Below the pieces are notes generated by a model. That model saw only the letters and a program-made list of their open reading frames with translations, was not told the DNA's origin and ran no database searches. From NCBI RefSeq assembly GCF_042677045.1, contig NZ_JBHTIH010000004.1:1-64000 (forward strand): DNA of 64,000 nt, read 5' to 3'. The translations under genes were made by a program, and so were the position numbers. The DNA comes from Lysobacter_K koreensis (GTDB lineage: Bacteria; Pseudomonadota; Gammaproteobacteria; Xanthomonadales; Xanthomonadaceae). Positions 49,064 to 57,305 of the stretch are shown here, one piece after another (position 1 is the stretch's first letter; each line of letters starts with the position of its first letter).

Positions 49064-52000
49064 ATGAACCGCAACACCCAGCTTGCGCTCGCCATTGCGA
49101 GCGCGATCAGCTTGTACCTGTCTGCCGCTGTGCCCGCCCACGCCGGCGTGGTCTGCGAAGTCACCGCCGATGGCACCGTCAACGGCGCATCGACGTCCAC
49201 CGCCGGCAGCACCGCGGCTGGCTCCGGCGCCGTCGCCTGCGGCAGTGGCAACACTGCCAGCGGCGATTTCTCGGTCGTGATCGGCTCGTCGTCGCAGGCC
49301 ACGCAGATGCACGGGATGGCGCTCGGCGAAGCGGCCAGCTCCACCGCGGCGGAATCCACCGCGATCGGCATGCACTCCTCGGTTACCGCCGCATCGTCGG
49401 TGGCGCTGGGCAACAACGCCACCGTCGGCCACACCCAGAGCGTGGCTTTGGGCGTGGGTTCGACCTCCGATCGTGCCAACAGTGTGTCGATGGGCAATGC
49501 CAGCCTGCGTCGCCAGGTCACCAACGTCGCTAACGGCACCCAGGCCAATGACGCGGTCAACCTGAGCCAGCTCAACACCGTCGCGGCCTCGGCGGCCTCG
49601 GTCGACCAGTATTTCCAGGCCACTGGCGGCGGCAGTGCAACAGCCGTCGGCGCCAACGCCACCGCCGTGGGTTCGGCCGCCTCCGCAAACGGCGACTTCA
49701 GCACCGCCGTGGGCTGGTCCAATATCGCCAACGGCTTGGGCACCAGCGCGGTGGGTGACAACAACCGCGCCACCCTCGAAGGCGCCAGCGCGATGGGCCG
49801 CGTGAACACCGCCAACGGCGTGAATGCCAGCGCGATCGGTAACCAGAACCAGGCCACCGCCGCCGACGCCAGTGCCGTTGGCCGCGGCAATCTCGCCTCC
49901 GGCGCCAGCAGCAACGCATTCGGCGACGGCAACGAGGCCGCCAACCTGAATGCCTCCGCGTTCGGCCACATCAACTACGCCAGCGGCGTGGACAGCGCCG
50001 CGATGGGCTACAACAACCGCGCGACCACCAACCGTAGCGTCGCAGTCGGCGCCGCCAACACCTCATCCGGTGTCCAGGCTTCGGCCATGGGCAACGCCAA
50101 CCAAGCGCTCGCCGACGGCAGCAGCGCGATCGGCTCCGCGAACGTGGTCAACGCCGCCGCCACGGGCGGCAACGCCTTCGGCCGGCAGAACACCGTCGAC
50201 GGCGCGGATGCCAACGCCTTTGGTACCGGCAACACGGCGAGCGGCGCGAACAGCTTCGCCGCCGGCAACGCCGCGCAGGCGACCCAGCTCGACACGATCG
50301 CGATCGGCAACGGCGCGCAGGCCACCGCCGCCGGTGCGATCGCGCTGGGCCAGGGCAGCCTGGCCAACGGCCTCGAGAGCGTCGCGATCGGCGGCCAGTC
50401 GGGTGGCTTCTTCGCTACCGCCAGCGGCGACTACTCCACCGTCGTGGGTGGCGGCGCCGAGGCGGGCGCGGTCAACAGCACCGCGTTGGGCAACTTCGCC
50501 TACGTCGACGCCCTGGCCACCGACAGCATGGCGCTGGGCAGCAATTCCATCGCCTTGAATGCCAATAGCGTCGCGCTGGGTACCGGCTCGCTGGCCGACC
50601 GCGCCGACAGCGTCTCCGTCGGCGTCTCTGGTCCGCTCGGGTTCACCCGCCAGATCACCAACGTCACGGCCGGCACCCAAGCCACCGACGCGGTGAACAA
50701 AGCGCAGCTCGATGCGGTCGAGGCCGCCGCCGCGTCCGCCACGGCCTACTTCAAGGCCAACGGCCTCAATGACGGCACCGACGACGCGATCGCCGCGGGC
50801 ACCGAGGCAACCGCATCGGGTGCCTACGCGCTCGCGCAGGGCGACTACAGCACCGCCAACGGCTCGAACGCCAGCGCGTTCGAAGAAGGCGCTTCGGCCT
50901 TCGGCGCCACCGCCAATGCGTTCGGCAAGTTCTCGACCGCAGTCGGCTACGGTGCCAATGCGATCGGCCTGAACGCCATCGCCAGCGGCACCGGCGCCAA
51001 TGCCGGCGGCACCAACAGCGCAGCCTACGGCAGCTATGCCAACGCAGCCGGTATCGGCAGCGCCGCGCTGGGCAGCGGCGCGTCGGCCGGCACCAATGGC
51101 GCGCTGGCGGCGGGCGGCAATGCCAATGCCAGCGGCGCGGCCTCGACCGCCGTGGGTGGAAGTGCCGTGGCATCGGGCACCAACGCCGTCGCAGTCGGCA
51201 ACGCCGCCGAAGCCACCGGCAACCACTCGGTAGCAGTGGGCGGTAGCGACACGCTGGGCTTCTTTGCCGAAGCCAACGGTTCGCAGTCCACCGCCGTGGG
51301 TGCGGGCGCGTGGGGCAACGGAACTGACTCGACCGCGATGGGCTACCAAGCCTACGCACGCAGCGCCAACAGCATCGCCATCGGCTCACGCAGCGGCGTC
51401 GCCACGGCTGCCACCGGCGGCATGGCGGTGGGTACTAATGCACTGGTCGCAAGCACGGGCGTGAACAGCGTGGCGTTGGGTACCGGTTCGGTGGCCACGC
51501 GGGCCAACACGGTGTCGGTCGGCACCACCGCGGTCGGCGGGCAGCGTCAGATCACCAACGTCGCGGCAGGCACCGCCGGCACCGACGCGGTGAACAAAGC
51601 GCAGCTCGATGCGGTCGCCGCCGCCGGTGCCACCACCAGCCGCTACTTCACCGCGACCGGCGCGGGCACCGCAGTGGCCAGCGGCACCGAGGCCACCGCT
51701 TCGGGTTCCGGGGCACTTGCCAGCGGCGCCAACAGCGCCGCGATCGGTGCACACACCACCGCAAGTGGCGGCAACAGCATCGCCGCGGGCGGTTGGGTGG
51801 ATCGCAATGGCGATGGCCTGGTGGGCAGCAACGAAGTGACCGTGGCTGGTGGCGTTCTGTCCAGCGCCTTCGGCATCAGCGCGCAGGCCAACGGTCTCCA
51901 AGCCACAGCCATCGGCAGCAACAGCATCGCTTCCGGCGACGCCAGCACCGCCCTCGGCAGCACCGCGTTTGCGATCGGCGCTTCCAGCACAGCGTTGGGC

Positions 52001-53152
52001 GGTTACAGCCTCGCGAGCGGTTTCCAGGCCATCGGCATCGGCGGCGGTTGGGCCACCGCCGACATCAGCACCGCGATCGGCGCCAACAGCCAGGCCACGC
52101 AACTGCGCAGCACGGTGGTCGGCAGCTACAGCATCGGTAGCGGTATCGGCAGCACGGTAAACGGTGCCTACAGCAGCGCAACCACTGACTACGCCAGCGC
52201 GTTCGGTTCCGAGACTCAGGCAACCGGCGTGGCCAGCACCGCGATCGGTGCCTTGAGCAGCGCCTCCGCCGACAACAGCGTGGCCTTGGGCGCCAACTCG
52301 GTAGCCGATCGTGCGAACACCGTCTCGGTGGGTACCTCCACCGTCGGCGGTCAGCGTCAGCTCACCAACGTCGCGGCCGGCACGATGACCAACGATGCGG
52401 TGAACCTGGGTCAGTTGCAGACCGTAGCCACCTCGGCCAGCGACGCGCAGAACACCGCCAACACCGCGCTGGCCAATGCGGCCACCGCGCAGAGCACGGC
52501 CAACACCGCGTTGACCAACGCGGCCACCGCGCAGGGCACGGCCAACACGGCGCTGACCAACGCGGCGACGGCGCAGGCGACGGCCGACCAGGCCCTGACC
52601 ACCGCCACCACGGCGGTGGTCGTGGCCAACGGCTACACCGACACCCGCGAAACCGCGGTCCGCAGCGACATGGCCGCCGGCGACACGGCCACGTTGGCCT
52701 CGGCCAACGGTCACACCGACACCCGTGAAGTCGCGATCCGCGCCGACATGCAGACCGGCAATGCCACCACGTTGTCGTCGGCGCGGACCTACACCAACGC
52801 CACCGCCACGCAGACCCTGAGCTCGGCGAATGCCTACACCGATTCGCGCTTCAACATGCTCAGCGACGACTTCACCGCGCTCAGCAGCGGCATGGACTAC
52901 CGCTTCCAGCAGACCGACAAGCGCATCGACAAGATGGGCGCGATGGGCGCGGCGATGCTCAACATGGCCACCAGCGCCGCGGGGGTGCGCACCCAGAACC
53001 GCATCGGCGTGGGCGTGGGCTTCCAGAACGGCCAGAGCGCGCTGTCGATCGGCTACCAGCGCGCGCTCTCCGACCGCGCCACGGTGACCCTCGGCGGCTC
53101 GTTCAGCGGCGACGACAACTCGGTCGGCGGCGGCGTCGGCTTTGGTTGGTAA
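49064..53152 (+). CDS. Trimeric autotransporter adhesin (YadA family)
   Basis: A 1,362-residue surface adhesin with a short Sec signal peptide (about 1-27, ending PAHA). The head consists of many 14-residue YadA-type repeats (A-x-G-x-x-A-x-A/S-G pattern). Four neck modules of the form RANTVSVG...RQ(I/L)TNVAAGT..DAVN..QL are near residues 140-170, 505-545, 810-845 and 1085-1120. An EF-hand-like loop, DRNGDGLVGSNE, is at 913-924. A short Ala-rich coiled coil of ANTALTNAATAQGT repeats and the C-terminal four-strand anchor (QNRIGVGVGFQNGQSALSIG to VGFGW) complete it. The trimer mediates adhesion or autoaggregation. It is followed after 60 bases by a secreted protease gene. Confidence 0.93.
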   Translation: MNRNTQLALAIASAISLYLSAAVPAHAGVVCEVTADGTVNGASTSTAGSTAAGSGAVACGSGNTASGDFSVVIGSSSQATQMHGMALGEAASSTAAESTAIGMHSSVTAASSVALGNNATVGHTQSVALGVGSTSDRANSVSMGNASLRRQVTNVANGTQANDAVNLSQLNTVAASAASVDQYFQATGGGSATAVGANATAVGSAASANGDFSTAVGWSNIANGLGTSAVGDNNRATLEGASAMGRVNTANGVNASAIGNQNQATAADASAVGRGNLASGASSNAFGDGNEAANLNASAFGHINYASGVDSAAMGYNNRATTNRSVAVGAANTSSGVQASAMGNANQALADGSSAIGSANVVNAAATGGNAFGRQNTVDGADANAFGTGNTASGANSFAAGNAAQATQLDTIAIGNGAQATAAGAIALGQGSLANGLESVAIGGQSGGFFATASGDYSTVVGGGAEAGAVNSTALGNFAYVDALATDSMALGSNSIALNANSVALGTGSLADRADSVSVGVSGPLGFTRQITNVTAGTQATDAVNKAQLDAVEAAAASATAYFKANGLNDGTDDAIAAGTEATASGAYALAQGDYSTANGSNASAFEEGASAFGATANAFGKFSTAVGYGANAIGLNAIASGTGANAGGTNSAAYGSYANAAGIGSAALGSGASAGTNGALAAGGNANASGAASTAVGGSAVASGTNAVAVGNAAEATGNHSVAVGGSDTLGFFAEANGSQSTAVGAGAWGNGTDSTAMGYQAYARSANSIAIGSRSGVATAATGGMAVGTNALVASTGVNSVALGTGSVATRANTVSVGTTAVGGQRQITNVAAGTAGTDAVNKAQLDAVAAAGATTSRYFTATGAGTAVASGTEATASGSGALASGANSAAIGAHTTASGGNSIAAGGWVDRNGDGLVGSNEVTVAGGVLSSAFGISAQANGLQATAIGSNSIASGDASTALGSTAFAIGASSTALGGYSLASGFQAIGIGGGWATADISTAIGANSQATQLRSTVVGSYSIGSGIGSTVNGAYSSATTDYASAFGSETQATGVASTAIGALSSASADNSVALGANSVADRANTVSVGTSTVGGQRQLTNVAAGTMTNDAVNLGQLQTVATSASDAQNTANTALANAATAQSTANTALTNAATAQGTANTALTNAATAQATADQALTTATTAVVVANGYTDTRETAVRSDMAAGDTATLASANGHTDTREVAIRADMQTGNATTLSSARTYTNATATQTLSSANAYTDSRFNMLSDDFTALSSGMDYRFQQTDKRIDKMGAMGAAMLNMATSAAGVRTQNRIGVGVGFQNGQSALSIGYQRALSDRATVTLGGSFSGDDNSVGGGVGFGW

Positions 53153-53212
53153 TACCCCCTAGTGCAGGCAATGCAGTTCTCCGACATCCGCTTACCTACA
53201 AGGATTCAACTC

Positions 53213-55045
53213 ATGACCCGCAACACCCGCAACCTTCGTATCCGCCTGCTGACCGCGATGGTCGCCACCGGCTTGGGCAGCAACGCGGCACTCGCCGCCG
53301 ATCTGCTCGTCGCCGGCGAGGCGTCCACCGACGCCGTCCCGAGCCTGATGTCCAGCAACCGCCTGATCGTCCGCTACAAGGACGCAGCGCTGAGCCCGTC
53401 GCTGAAGCTGGCCAGCGTTGACGGTGCCGCCCGCCGCGCGCGCGCCGCGCAGCCGGCGACCGGCGGTCGCGCCGCCGCCGTCTCCGGCGCTGCCCCGACC
53501 GCGTCGCTGGTTCGCCGCCTGGGCACGGGCGCCGAACTGGTGCGCCTGTCGCGTGGCGTGGGCGCCAGCGAGCTCAAAGCAATCGTCGCCGAGATTGCGG
53601 CCGACCCGGCAGTCGCCTACGTCCAGGTCGACCAGATGCTGCAGCACACCGGCATCGACGCCCAACCGCTGCTGGTGCCCAACGACCCGAGCTACGCCGC
53701 CGCGCAGTGGCACCTGAAGGCCACCCCCGGTGGCGCCAACGTCGAACCGGCGTGGGACGTGTCCACCGGCGAAGGCGTGGTGGTGGCGGTGCTGGACACC
53801 GGCATCGTCCCGCACCCGGACATGGATGCCAGCATGCTGACCGGATACGACTTCATCACCGACCCGTTCGTCTCGCGCCGGCCGACCGCCGAGCGCGTGC
53901 CGGGCGCCTACGACTACGGTGACTGGACCGCGGCCGCCGAGTGCAGTGCGACATCGACCGCGCGCACGAGCTCGTTCCACGGCACCCACGTGGCTGGCAC
54001 CGTCGCCGAACAGACCAACAACGGCGTCGGCATGGCCGGCGTCGCGTTCAACGCCAAGGTGCTGCCGGTGCGCGTGCTCGGCAAGTGCGGCGGCTACACC
54101 TCCGACATCGCCGACGCGATCACCTGGGCCTCCGGCGGCGTGGTGGCCGGCGTGCCGACCCTGGCCAGCCCGGCCGAGATCATCAACATGAGCCTCGGCG
54201 GCGGTGGCGCCTGCAACCCGGTCACGCAGGACGCGATCAACGGTGCGGTCTCGCGCGGCACCCTGGTGGTGGTCGCGGCAGGCAACTCCAACTCCGAAGT
54301 CGCCAACTTCAGCCCGGCCAGCTGCAACAACGTGATCTCGGTCGCGGCCGCGGGCGTCACCGGTGCGCGCGCGTCGTATTCGAACTACGGCGCGCTGATC
54401 GACCTGGCGGCGCCGGGCGGCGGCGGCGGCGTCGACGGCAACCCGAACGGCTACGTCTGGCAGGCCCGCAACAGCTCGGCCACCTCGCCCGACCTGGGCA
54501 CGCCGGTCTACTCCGGCTTCACCGGCACCTCAATGGCGTCGCCGCACGTTGCGGGCGTGGCCGCATTGGTGCAGAGCGCGGTCCCCACCCCGCTGACCCC
54601 GGCGCAGATGGAAGTGCTGCTGAAGGAGAACGTGCGTTCCTTCCCGGCCACCCCGGACCGCGTGATCGGCACCGGCCTGCTCGATGCGAGCCTGGCGCTG
54701 ACCGCCGCGCTGACCCCGCCGGGCCAGACGCCGGCGATCCCGCTAGCGAGCAAGGTCGCCGTGACCGGCGTCTCCGGCGCGGCCGGTGGCAGCAAGCTGT
54801 ACAGCATCGACGTGCCGGCCGGCAGCAGCCTGCTCAACCTGATGACCTACGGCGGCAGCGGCAATGTCAGCCTGTACGTCAGCCGCGACGTCCGTCCGAC
54901 CACCACCGCGTACGGCTTCCGCTCGATGCGTCCGGGCAACAACGAGACCGTGCGCATCTCCGCCCCGGTGGCCGGCACCTACTACCTGCTGGTGCAGGGC
55001 GAAACGAACTTCAGCGGCCTGTCGGTGCAGGCCCGCATCGACTGA
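53213..55045 (+). CDS. Secreted subtilisin-like serine protease (S8) with C-terminal PPC domain
   Basis: A 610-residue exported protease. A signal peptide covers about residues 1-28. An inhibitor-like propeptide follows (about 50-135, RLIVRYKD...). The S8 catalytic domain has D195 in AVLDTGI, H256 in FHGTHVAG and S440 in GTSMASPHVAG. The terminal 110 residues form a pre-peptidase C-terminal (PPC) beta-sandwich (KLYSIDVPAGSSLLNLM to YYLLVQGETNFSGLSV). The ATG at 53213 has AAGGA 8 bases upstream. It lies 60 bases after the adhesin gene, with no terminator between, so the two are probably co-expressed. A strong terminator follows. Confidence 0.94.
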   Translation: MTRNTRNLRIRLLTAMVATGLGSNAALAADLLVAGEASTDAVPSLMSSNRLIVRYKDAALSPSLKLASVDGAARRARAAQPATGGRAAAVSGAAPTASLVRRLGTGAELVRLSRGVGASELKAIVAEIAADPAVAYVQVDQMLQHTGIDAQPLLVPNDPSYAAAQWHLKATPGGANVEPAWDVSTGEGVVVAVLDTGIVPHPDMDASMLTGYDFITDPFVSRRPTAERVPGAYDYGDWTAAAECSATSTARTSSFHGTHVAGTVAEQTNNGVGMAGVAFNAKVLPVRVLGKCGGYTSDIADAITWASGGVVAGVPTLASPAEIINMSLGGGGACNPVTQDAINGAVSRGTLVVVAAGNSNSEVANFSPASCNNVISVAAAGVTGARASYSNYGALIDLAAPGGGGGVDGNPNGYVWQARNSSATSPDLGTPVYSGFTGTSMASPHVAGVAALVQSAVPTPLTPAQMEVLLKENVRSFPATPDRVIGTGLLDASLALTAALTPPGQTPAIPLASKVAVTGVSGAAGGSKLYSIDVPAGSSLLNLMTYGGSGNVSLYVSRDVRPTTTAYGFRSMRPGNNETVRISAPVAGTYYLLVQGETNFSGLSVQARID

Positions 55046-55092
55046 TTCGTCTGCGCGCAACATCGCGGCTGCGAAATGCGGCCGCCTCCTTC

Positions 55093-55121
55093 AACCCCGG
55101 CTTCGGCCGGGGTTTCTTTTT
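55093..55121 (+). terminator. Intrinsic terminator after the adhesin-protease unit
   Basis: AACCCCGG-CTTCGG-CCGGGGTTTCTTTTT. A strong G/C stem with a broken T-run, 47 bases after the protease stop codon. Confidence 0.9.
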
Positions 55122-55242
55122 GACTGCGCGACTGCACGCGGGCTTCGAAGCGGTGGCCTGGCACCGGCTCCCGCTCCTCGGATGACACGGCGCAGTCAAA
55201 GCGCTCGGCTACACTCGCGGGCTCGCCACTCCCGGATCGCCC

Positions 55243-56145
55243 ATGGCCGCTCGCGCCCTCACCCTGTCCGTCCTCGCCGGTGTACTTGCGCTGGGCGCCT
55301 GCAAGCGCACGGAGCCGACTCCCGTCCCACCGGCCGCCGCGCCGGTGGCCGCCACGAACGCTCCCGCAGCGTCCGCCAACGACAACCTCAACGCCGTGCT
55401 GTGGGTGCAGACCGCGGCCGAGTACCAGGCCGCGAGCCAGACCGTGTACCGCGCCGCCGCCGACAAGCTCGACGCCGCGCTGCGCGAGAAAAACTGGGAC
55501 GCGCTGGTGCCGGCCGAACGCGCCAATGCCGCGACCGGCCTGAAGCCGGCGGTGATCATGGACGTCGACGAGACCGTGCTCGACAACTCGCCCTACCAGG
55601 CGCGGCTGGTGCGCGACGGCAAGGAGTACGACGAACTGACCTGGGACCAGTGGGTCGCCGAGAAGAAAGCCAAGCCGCTGCCGGGCGTGGTCGACTTCGC
55701 CAAGGCCGCGAGCGCCAAGGGCGTGACCGTCCTCTACCTGTCCAACCGCGCCGAGCACCTGCAGGCCGCGACCCTGGCCAACCTGCGCAGCGTCGGCATG
55801 CCGGTCGCCGACGACAGCGTGTTCCTCGGCCTGGGCACGTTCGTCGAGGGCTGCGAGCAGAACGGTAGCGAGAAGAACTGCCGCCGCCAGCTGGCCGGCC
55901 GCAAGTACCGGGTGCTGATGCAATTCGGCGACCAGCTCGGCGACTTCGCGCAGATCACCGCCAACACCGGCGACGGCCGCGCCAAGCTGCTTGACGAGTA
56001 CCGCGACTGGTTCGGTGAGCGCTGGTGGATGCTGCCGAACCCGACCTACGGCTCGTGGGAACCGGCGACGTTCAACAACGACTGGAACCAGCCGCGCGAA
56101 GCGCGTCGGGCAGCCAAGCGCGAGGCGCTGGACATCGCGCGTTGA
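55243..56145 (+). CDS. Acid phosphatase, lipoprotein e(P4)/HAD class C type
   Basis: A 300-residue outer-membrane lipoprotein. The signal ends in LALGAC with C20 as the lipidated residue. The HAD IIIB (class C acid phosphatase) domain has the nucleophile motif IMDVDETVLDNS with D107 and D109, threonine/asparagine motif YLSNRAEH, and the second DD-type motif in MQFGDQLGDFAQ. Related e(P4) proteins dephosphorylate NMN and nucleotides at the surface, so a role in nucleotide or nicotinamide salvage is likely. The ATG at 55243 begins the signal peptide. The gene is monocistronic and convergent with the fimbrial operon. Confidence 0.92.
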   Translation: MAARALTLSVLAGVLALGACKRTEPTPVPPAAAPVAATNAPAASANDNLNAVLWVQTAAEYQAASQTVYRAAADKLDAALREKNWDALVPAERANAATGLKPAVIMDVDETVLDNSPYQARLVRDGKEYDELTWDQWVAEKKAKPLPGVVDFAKAASAKGVTVLYLSNRAEHLQAATLANLRSVGMPVADDSVFLGLGTFVEGCEQNGSEKNCRRQLAGRKYRVLMQFGDQLGDFAQITANTGDGRAKLLDEYRDWFGERWWMLPNPTYGSWEPATFNNDWNQPREARRAAKREALDIAR

Positions 56146-56345
56146 GGTTGCCCTCGCACCCCCTGCAGCAGCCCCAGCCTGGCAATCAAGCGCGAGGACA
56201 GTCTGCGTACGGCGCGAACCGGCGATTCGCCACAACATGCAGCCTTCGGCCGGTAGCGGATGCAGGCCTGGCGCCTGGCTCTGGCGGCTCCTGCACGGCG
56301 TACTGAGTTGCGGCGCGTCTCCTCACTCCCGCGCAAGACCCGCCG

Positions 56346-57305
56346 TCAGAATTCAACTGTCGCGGTCACCACGTCGCTGTAAGCGCCGGCAGTGAACGCG
56401 GGGGTGACCGGGACGCGCCCGTAGACGACCAAGGTCTGCGGGCTGCCTTGCCCCGAACCGGTGCCGTTGCCCAATACCGTGCTGCCGCTGCCGCCACCCG
56501 TACCCCAGATCGTCGCCCGGCCGCTGTCCGTGTACAGGTTGTAGGCGATCGTCTGCGGGCCGACACCGTTGAGGTACATGCGGCGCGCATTGACGTCGGC
56601 GGCGCGACCGCCATCGAGCTTGACCGTGTACGGCGTGCCGTTGGTGCAGGTGACCGTCAGGTTCGCCTGCGCGTCACGGACCACGTTGAGGATGTTGTGA
56701 GTGCCGAAGTTCAGGGTCTGCGCGGCGATCGTGCAGCTGCCTTGCAAGGTGGCCGAGGCCCTGAGCGTGTACGTGCCACCGAGGCTGACGTTGGTCGCGC
56801 AATTGGCGTTGGCGGCGCCCGAATAGCCGTAGACCGCGTTCGTCACCTGATGCAGGTACGCGCCCGGCGTCGTGGTCAGCTGACTCGCGGTCAGGCGCCC
56901 GTACAGGATGACGGTACCGGGGTACCAGACGTTGCGGTTCGGCAGATTGATGGAGGTGGACGCGTTGTAGGTGTAGTTGACGATCTGGCTGTACGCCGAA
57001 TCGGAATACACGTCGTAGGACAGGGTGCCGGGAGGCGCCGTGGTCCGGTTCATCAGGCGCGGGCTGGGGTTGGATTCGGTGCCGACGCACATCAACACCT
57101 TGTTGCTGTCGCCGTTCTGCGTGCGCATGCAACTTACGGCGACCGTGGTGCTGGTCGGGTTCGAATTCAACGGCAGGGTCAACGTGCCGAAAGCCAGGTC
57201 GACCGGAGCGGTGTTGACGACGCAGTTGATGGCCGCGTGGGCGATGCCCGGCGCCAGCCAGGACAGCAGTCCCAGCGTGGCCGCAAGCAGGTAACGACGG
57301 ATCAT
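56346..57305 (-). CDS. Two-domain SCPU fimbrial tip protein (CsuE-like)
   Basis: A 319-residue secreted protein with a signal peptide (about 1-27, ending IAHA) and two consecutive spore-coat-U (SCPU) domains. The first starts AINCVVNTAPVDLAFGTLTL. The second starts SCTIAAQTLNFGTHNILN. Paired cysteines and the repeated NFGT/AFGT strand are family features. In archaic chaperone-usher systems such as Csu of Acinetobacter, the two-domain subunit sits at the fibre tip and binds surfaces. The ATG overlaps the usher stop codon by 4 bases (ATGA). It is the last gene of the operon. Confidence 0.87.
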   Translation of the reverse strand: MIRRYLLAATLGLLSWLAPGIAHAAINCVVNTAPVDLAFGTLTLPLNSNPTSTTVAVSCMRTQNGDSNKVLMCVGTESNPSPRLMNRTTAPPGTLSYDVYSDSAYSQIVNYTYNASTSINLPNRNVWYPGTVILYGRLTASQLTTTPGAYLHQVTNAVYGYSGAANANCATNVSLGGTYTLRASATLQGSCTIAAQTLNFGTHNILNVVRDAQANLTVTCTNGTPYTVKLDGGRAADVNARRMYLNGVGPQTIAYNLYTDSGRATIWGTGGGSGSTVLGNGTGSGQGSPQTLVVYGRVPVTPAFTAGAYSDVVTATVEF

